A stretch of DNA of 64,000 bases from an uncultured Rhodospirillales bacterium (GTDB lineage: Bacteria > Pseudomonadota > Alphaproteobacteria > Acetobacterales > Acetobacteraceae). The notes below the pieces were generated by a model. That model saw only the letters and a list, made by a program, of their open reading frames with translations, searched no databases and had not been told where the DNA came from. Positions within the stretch are counted from its first letter, which is position 1, and each line of letters begins with the position of its first letter. Shown piece by piece: positions 60,238 to 64,000 of the stretch. The stretch is from contig CAIMOR010000407.1 in the NCBI GenBank assembly GCA_903843125.1, forward strand, positions 1 to 64,000, given 5' to 3'. The translations under genes and the position numbers were made by a program.

Positions 60238-61265
60238 CGCCGCTGAACCAGCGCCGTCTGGCGAACTTCCGGGCCAACCGGCGCGGCTGGGTCAGCCTGT
60301 GGCTGTTCCTGGCGCTGTTCGGCGTGACCCTGTTCGCCGAGGTGATAGCCAATGACCGCCCCCTGCTGGTCTGGCTGGAGGGTCGCCTGCTGGTGCCGGT
60401 GTTCAGCGACTACGCCGAGAGCGACCTGCTGCCCGACGGACTGCCGACCGAGGCCGACTGGCATGACGAGACGCTGGTGCGGGAGGTGCGCGCCCGCGGC
60501 TGGATGCTGTGGCCGCTGGTCGAATACGACTACCGCACCGTGATCCGCGACCTCGGCCGGCCCAGCCCGGCACCGCCGAGCTGGCGCAACCCGCTGGGCA
60601 CCGACGACCAGGCGCGCGACGTGCTGGCGCGGGTCATCTACGGGTTGCGCCTGGCGATCCTGTTCGGCTTCTCGCTGACCTTGGCGTCCTCGGCCATCGG
60701 CATCGCCGCCGGTGCGGTGCAGGGCTTCTATGGCGGCACCACGGACCTGCTGTTCCAGCGCTTCATCGAGATCTGGTCCGGCATGCCGCAGCTTTACCTG
60801 CTGATCATCCTCGGCAGCATGATCCAGCCGGGATTCTGGGTGCTGCTGCTGTTCCTGCTGGCCTTCAGCTGGATGGCGCTGACCGGGGTGGTGCGCGCCG
60901 AGTTCCTGCGCGGCCGCAACCTGGATTACGTGCGCGCCGCCCGCGCGCTGGGCGTTTCCGATATGCGGCTGATGTGGCGCCACATCCTGCCCAACGCCAT
61001 GGTGGCGACGCTGACCTTCCTGCCTTTCATCCTCTCGGGCAGCGTCACCATCCTGGCCTCGCTGGATTTTCTCGGCTTCGGCTTTCCGCCGGGCTATCCC
61101 TCGCTGGGCGAACTGCTTTCCCAGGGCAAGAGCAACCTGCAGGCGCCGTGGCTCGCCTTCACCGGGTTCCTGGTGCTGGGCAGCGTGCTGACGCTGCTGA
61201 TCTTCATCGGCGAGGCGGTGCGCGACGCCTTCGACCCCCGGCGCCTGCCCGGCGGTGGGACGTGA
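60234..61265 (+). CDS. Peptide ABC transporter permease, YejE type
   Basis: 343 residues. YejE hallmarks: [33 protein letters not shown] and the periplasmic [32 protein letters not shown] segment (here [12 protein letters not shown]). Coupling loop [18 protein letters not shown]. Overlaps both neighbours (ATGA, then GTGA). Confidence 0.92.
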   Translation: MTPLNQRRLANFRANRRGWVSLWLFLALFGVTLFAEVIANDRPLLVWLEGRLLVPVFSDYAESDLLPDGLPTEADWHDETLVREVRARGWMLWPLVEYDYRTVIRDLGRPSPAPPSWRNPLGTDDQARDVLARVIYGLRLAILFGFSLTLASSAIGIAAGAVQGFYGGTTDLLFQRFIEIWSGMPQLYLLIILGSMIQPGFWVLLLFLLAFSWMALTGVVRAEFLRGRNLDYVRAARALGVSDMRLMWRHILPNAMVATLTFLPFILSGSVTILASLDFLGFGFPPGYPSLGELLSQGKSNLQAPWLAFTGFLVLGSVLTLLIFIGEAVRDAFDPRRLPGGGT

Positions 61266-62914
61266 AGCCGGCACCGCCGATCCACCTTTCCGCGTCCGCA
61301 GCGCTCCAGCCATCGGGGGCAGAGCGCCCGTTGCTGCAGGTGACAGACCTTCGCGTCGCCTTCAACGGCCGCCAGGTTGTGCATGGTGTCTCGTTCCACG
61401 TGAACCCCGGCGAAACGGTGGCGCTGGTGGGAGAAAGCGGCTCGGGCAAATCGGTCACCGCGCTTTCGGCGCTGCGGTTGCTGCCGGCGGCCGGCGCCAA
61501 CCCCACGGGCAGCATCGCGCTCGACGGCACCGAGGTGCTGGCGGCCGACGAGGACGCCCTCCACCGGCTGCGCGGCGGCGTGGCCGGCATGGTGTTCCAG
61601 GAGCCGATGACCAGCCTGAACCCGCTGCACCATATCGGCCGTCAGGTGGGAGAGGCGATCACGCTGCATCGCCCGCTGGCCGGAGAGCCGCTGCGGGCCC
61701 GCGTGCTGGACCTGTTGCACCAGGCGGGGCTTGGCAATGCGGCCGAACGCATGGGCGCCTACCCGCACCAGCTCTCCGGCGGCCAGCGCCAGCGGGTGAT
61801 GATCGCCGCCGCCCTGGCGAACGACCCGCAACTGCTGATCGCGGATGAGCCGACCACGGCACTGGACGTGACCATCCAGGCCCAGATCCTGGAACTGCTT
61901 GCCAAGCTGAAGCGGGAACGCCGGCTGGCGCTGCTGCTGATCACGCACGACCTCGCCATCGTGCGGCGCCATGCCGACCGGGTGGTGGTGATGCAGCACG
62001 GCCTGGCGGTGGAGCAGGGCCGCACCGCGGAGGTCTTCGCCGCCCCGCGCCACGCCTACACGAGGATGCTGCTGGCGACCCAGCCGCGAGGCCGCCCTGC
62101 GCCGGTGCCGGCGGATGCGCAACCGCTACTGCATGCCGAGAACATGCAGGTCCACTTTCCCATCCGCCGCGGACTGCTGCGCCGCCAGGTCGGCCAGGTG
62201 CGGGCGGTGGATGGCGTTTCGCTGGACCTGCGGGAGGGCGAGACGCTCGGCCTGGTGGGTGAAAGTGGCAGCGGCAAGACCACGCTGGGCCAGGCGCTGC
62301 TGCGGCTGCAGGCAAGTACCGGCGCCATCAGCTTCGAAGGCCGGCGGATCGAGGCCTTGGGGCCGCGGGCGATGCGGCCGCTGCGGGCGCGGATGCAGGT
62401 GGTGTTCCAGGACCCGTTCGGGTCGCTTTCGCCGCGGCTTTCGGCCGGCGAGATCGTCGGCGAGGGGTTGGAAGTGCATGCGCCCGGTCTCGGTAGCTCC
62501 GCCCGGGCGGCGCGCGTGGCGGAGGCGTTGGCCGAGGTGGGGCTGGACCCCGCCGCGGTGCATCGCTATCCGCATGAGTTCAGCGGTGGCCAGCGCCAGC
62601 GCCTCGCCATCGCCCGCGCCCTGGTCCTGCAACCCCGCTTCCTGGTGCTGGACGAGCCGACCAGTGCCCTGGACGTTTCGGTCCAGGCGCAGGTGGTGGA
62701 CCTGTTGCGGGCGTTGCAGGTGAAGCACCGCCTGGCCTACCTGTTCATCAGCCATGATCTGCGCGTGGTGCGCGCGCTGGCGCACCGGATCATCGTGCTG
62801 AAGGACGGCCGGGTGGTGGAGGCCGGTGAGGCCGAGAGGCTGACGGCGGCGCCGGTTCAGCCCTATACCCGTGCCCTGATGGCTGCGGCCTTCGATCTGC
62901 GGGGTGAAGCGTGA
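61262..62914 (+). CDS. Peptide ABC transporter, fused double ATP-binding protein, YejF type
   Basis: 550 residues from a GTG at 61262 overlapping the YejE stop. First nucleotide-binding domain: [36 protein letters not shown]. Second: [37 protein letters not shown]. Both appear intact. It powers the YejBE permease. The stop overlaps the GTG of the next small gene. Confidence 0.93.
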   Translation: MKPAPPIHLSASAALQPSGAERPLLQVTDLRVAFNGRQVVHGVSFHVNPGETVALVGESGSGKSVTALSALRLLPAAGANPTGSIALDGTEVLAADEDALHRLRGGVAGMVFQEPMTSLNPLHHIGRQVGEAITLHRPLAGEPLRARVLDLLHQAGLGNAAERMGAYPHQLSGGQRQRVMIAAALANDPQLLIADEPTTALDVTIQAQILELLAKLKRERRLALLLITHDLAIVRRHADRVVVMQHGLAVEQGRTAEVFAAPRHAYTRMLLATQPRGRPAPVPADAQPLLHAENMQVHFPIRRGLLRRQVGQVRAVDGVSLDLREGETLGLVGESGSGKTTLGQALLRLQASTGAISFEGRRIEALGPRAMRPLRARMQVVFQDPFGSLSPRLSAGEIVGEGLEVHAPGLGSSARAARVAEALAEVGLDPAAVHRYPHEFSGGQRQRLAIARALVLQPRFLVLDEPTSALDVSVQAQVVDLLRALQVKHRLAYLFISHDLRVVRALAHRIIVLKDGRVVEAGEAERLTAAPVQPYTRALMAAAFDLRGEA

Positions 62915-63330
62915 ACGAATTCGAGGCGATGAAGACCCTGCTGGCGGGGCGTGGCATGCGGCTTGGCATTGCCATCCGGCCGATGAACAGCCCTGGCAGC
63001 CCGGTCTATCACGCGGTGGAGAATGTCTGGCCGCCGGCGCTGGTGCTCGGCAGCTCGCTGCTGGCCACCTGGGCGGTGCATTACTACCTCGGCTTCGCCG
63101 TGCTGGCGGTGGGCTGCTTCTGGTGGCTCACGATGTACCAGCCGCGCATCTCCCGCGACGTGCACAACCGTACCGCGGCGCTGGTGCTGAACGACATCGG
63201 CGCCTTCGACGCGCTGTGGCGCAAGGGGGTGCTGAGCCTGATCGCCACGTTGCCGGACGGCACCCAGCAGGTGGCGACGCGGCGCGAGGACTGGCGCGCG
63301 TTCATCCGTCATTTTGCCGGGGAAAACTGA
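62911..63330 (+). CDS. Small membrane protein of unknown function
   Basis: 139 residues from a GTG overlapping the YejF stop. Two adjacent hydrophobic helices (about residues 42-75: PPALVLGSSLLATWAVHYYL and GFAVLAVGCFWWLTMY) are flanked by soluble ends. The C-terminal half (VLNDIGAFDALWRKGVLSLI) is predicted cytoplasmic. I recognise no characterised family. Coupling on both sides (GTGA, TGATG) ties it to the peptide transporter and to the dehydrogenase. Confidence 0.72.
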   Translation: MNEFEAMKTLLAGRGMRLGIAIRPMNSPGSPVYHAVENVWPPALVLGSSLLATWAVHYYLGFAVLAVGCFWWLTMYQPRISRDVHNRTAALVLNDIGAFDALWRKGVLSLIATLPDGTQQVATRREDWRAFIRHFAGEN

Positions 63331-64000
63331 TGGCGATCCTGCTTTCGACCAAGGCCAGCACCATGCAGCACTGGAAGCGGGCGCTGCTGGCGCTCGACCC
63401 GGCGCTGGATATCCGCCTGTTCCCGGAAGCAGGGCCGCCCGAGGCCATCGAGGCCGCGGTATGCTGGACCGCGCATGACATGGCGGAACTGCGCCGCTAC
63501 CCCAACCTGAAGCTGATCGTCTCGATGGGTGCCGGTGTCGACCATCTGTTGCGCCCGCCGGGACCGCCACCGGGGGTGCCGGTAGCTCGGCTGGTGGACC
63601 GGCTGCTGACCAGCGCGATGTCCGAATGGGTGCTGCTGAATGTGCTGCGCTTCCACCGCCAGGACCTGGCTTATCGCGCCCAGCAGGCGGCGCGGCTGTG
63701 GGAGGAATTGCCCGCACCGGCCACCGAGGCGACCAGGATAGGCATTCTCGGTGTCGGCGCGCTCGGCAGCGATGCGGCGGCCAAGCTGGGGGCGCTGGGC
63801 TTCCAAGTGATGGGCTGGAGCCGGCGGCCCAAGCCTCTGCCGGGGGTGCTCGGCTTCGACGGTGCCGCCGGCCTGGACGCCATGCTGGCGCAGAGCGACT
63901 TCCTGGTCTGCCTGCTGCCGCTGACGCCGGAGACGCGTGGCATCATCAACGCCCGCACCCTGGCATTGCTGCCGCGCGGCGCCTACGTGCTGAACGCGGC
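63330..64000 (+). CDS. Glyoxylate/hydroxypyruvate reductase A-like dehydrogenase (3' end outside window)
   Basis: The ATG at 63330 overlaps the stop of the membrane-protein gene, and the frame stays open to the window end (about 223 residues seen). N-terminus AILLSTKASTMQHWKRALLA; substrate-domain segment LIVSMGAGVDHLL; Rossmann motif IGILGVGALGSDAAAKLGAL; and LVCLLPLTPETRGIINA. This pattern matches GhrA-type D-2-hydroxyacid dehydrogenases. The catalytic Glu and His lie beyond the edge. Confidence 0.87.
   Translation, partial: MAILLSTKASTMQHWKRALLALDPALDIRLFPEAGPPEAIEAAVCWTAHDMAELRRYPNLKLIVSMGAGVDHLLRPPGPPPGVPVARLVDRLLTSAMSEWVLLNVLRFHRQDLAYRAQQAARLWEELPAPATEATRIGILGVGALGSDAAAKLGALGFQVMGWSRRPKPLPGVLGFDGAAGLDAMLAQSDFLVCLLPLTPETRGIINARTLALLPRGAYVLNA

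Overview
The window is a GC-rich (roughly 70 percent), gene-dense stretch of bacterial chromosome. The codon bias, the conserved block SRP RNA - dnaX - ybaB - recR, the CycM-like cytochrome c, and the many Bug-type (TctC) periplasmic receptors all suggest an alphaproteobacterium of the Acetobacteraceae / Roseomonas type. This is inference: no 16S gene or other species marker is present. I see no tRNA, insertion sequence, prophage or CRISPR array. Most genes form tight operons with ATGA, GTGA or TTGA stop/start overlaps.

Region 1 (1-4000, plus strand): an iron-dependent alcohol dehydrogenase cut by the window edge, a sialidase-fold protein, a DapA/NanA-family aldolase or lyase, and a Bug receptor. 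It looks like a catabolic cassette for a sugar acid or keto acid.

Region 2 (4138-12287): the most unusual block. A sulfonate/nitrate-type ABC transporter (minus strand) has a receptor with an extra C-terminal domain resembling NosL. A Crp/Fnr regulator follows, and divergent from it runs an operon of a DUF971 protein, an AprA-like flavoprotein, an AprB-like two-cluster ferredoxin and a HEAT-repeat protein. A TauE-type exporter gene converges on the HEAT gene. I propose a dedicated uptake and redox system for an organosulfur-type substrate, not matched to a pathway I can name.

Region 3 (12331-21204): an atypical DapA-family protein, divergent from an operon of an M20 hydrolase, a second NMT1-type ABC transporter, the remains of an amidohydrolase, a Bug receptor and an AtzF-like amidase. 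A Crp/Fnr paralogue of the Region 2 regulator follows. The operon looks devoted to uptake and hydrolysis of an amide or ureido compound.

Region 4 (21267-32107): a ribbon-helix-helix regulator with a clear palindrome before it, next to a PHB-depolymerase-type esterase. On the minus strand lies a Dpp-type peptide/opine ABC operon ending in an amidohydrolase, and beyond it a TauD-family dioxygenase paired with a second Dpp-type receptor.

Region 5 (32227-37598): a Bug receptor with a triplicated signal-peptide cleavage region, a D-2-hydroxyacid dehydrogenase, an enolase-superfamily dehydratase, a second Asp-box propeller protein and a PEP-mutase/isocitrate-lyase-family enzyme.

Region 6 (38277-45245, minus strand): a phenylpropanoid (ferulate/coumarate-type) degradation cluster. 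It encodes a Fcs-like CoA ligase, enoyl-CoA hydratase, 3-hydroxyacyl-CoA dehydrogenase, thiolase, thioesterase, Liv-type receptor and MarR regulator. Its two transcription units each start with a conspicuous AT-rich palindrome.

Region 7 (45352-50145): a glycosyltransferase, a methyltransferase and a 792-residue protein of unknown function. Region 8 (50221-57185) is housekeeping: recR, ybaB, dnaX, SRP RNA, a 26-bp tandem repeat, nudC, a lipoprotein, pheA, a membrane cytochrome c and a HisN-type phosphatase. Region 9 (57277-64000) is a YejABEF-type peptide transporter operon extended by a small membrane protein and a GhrA-like dehydrogenase cut by the window edge.
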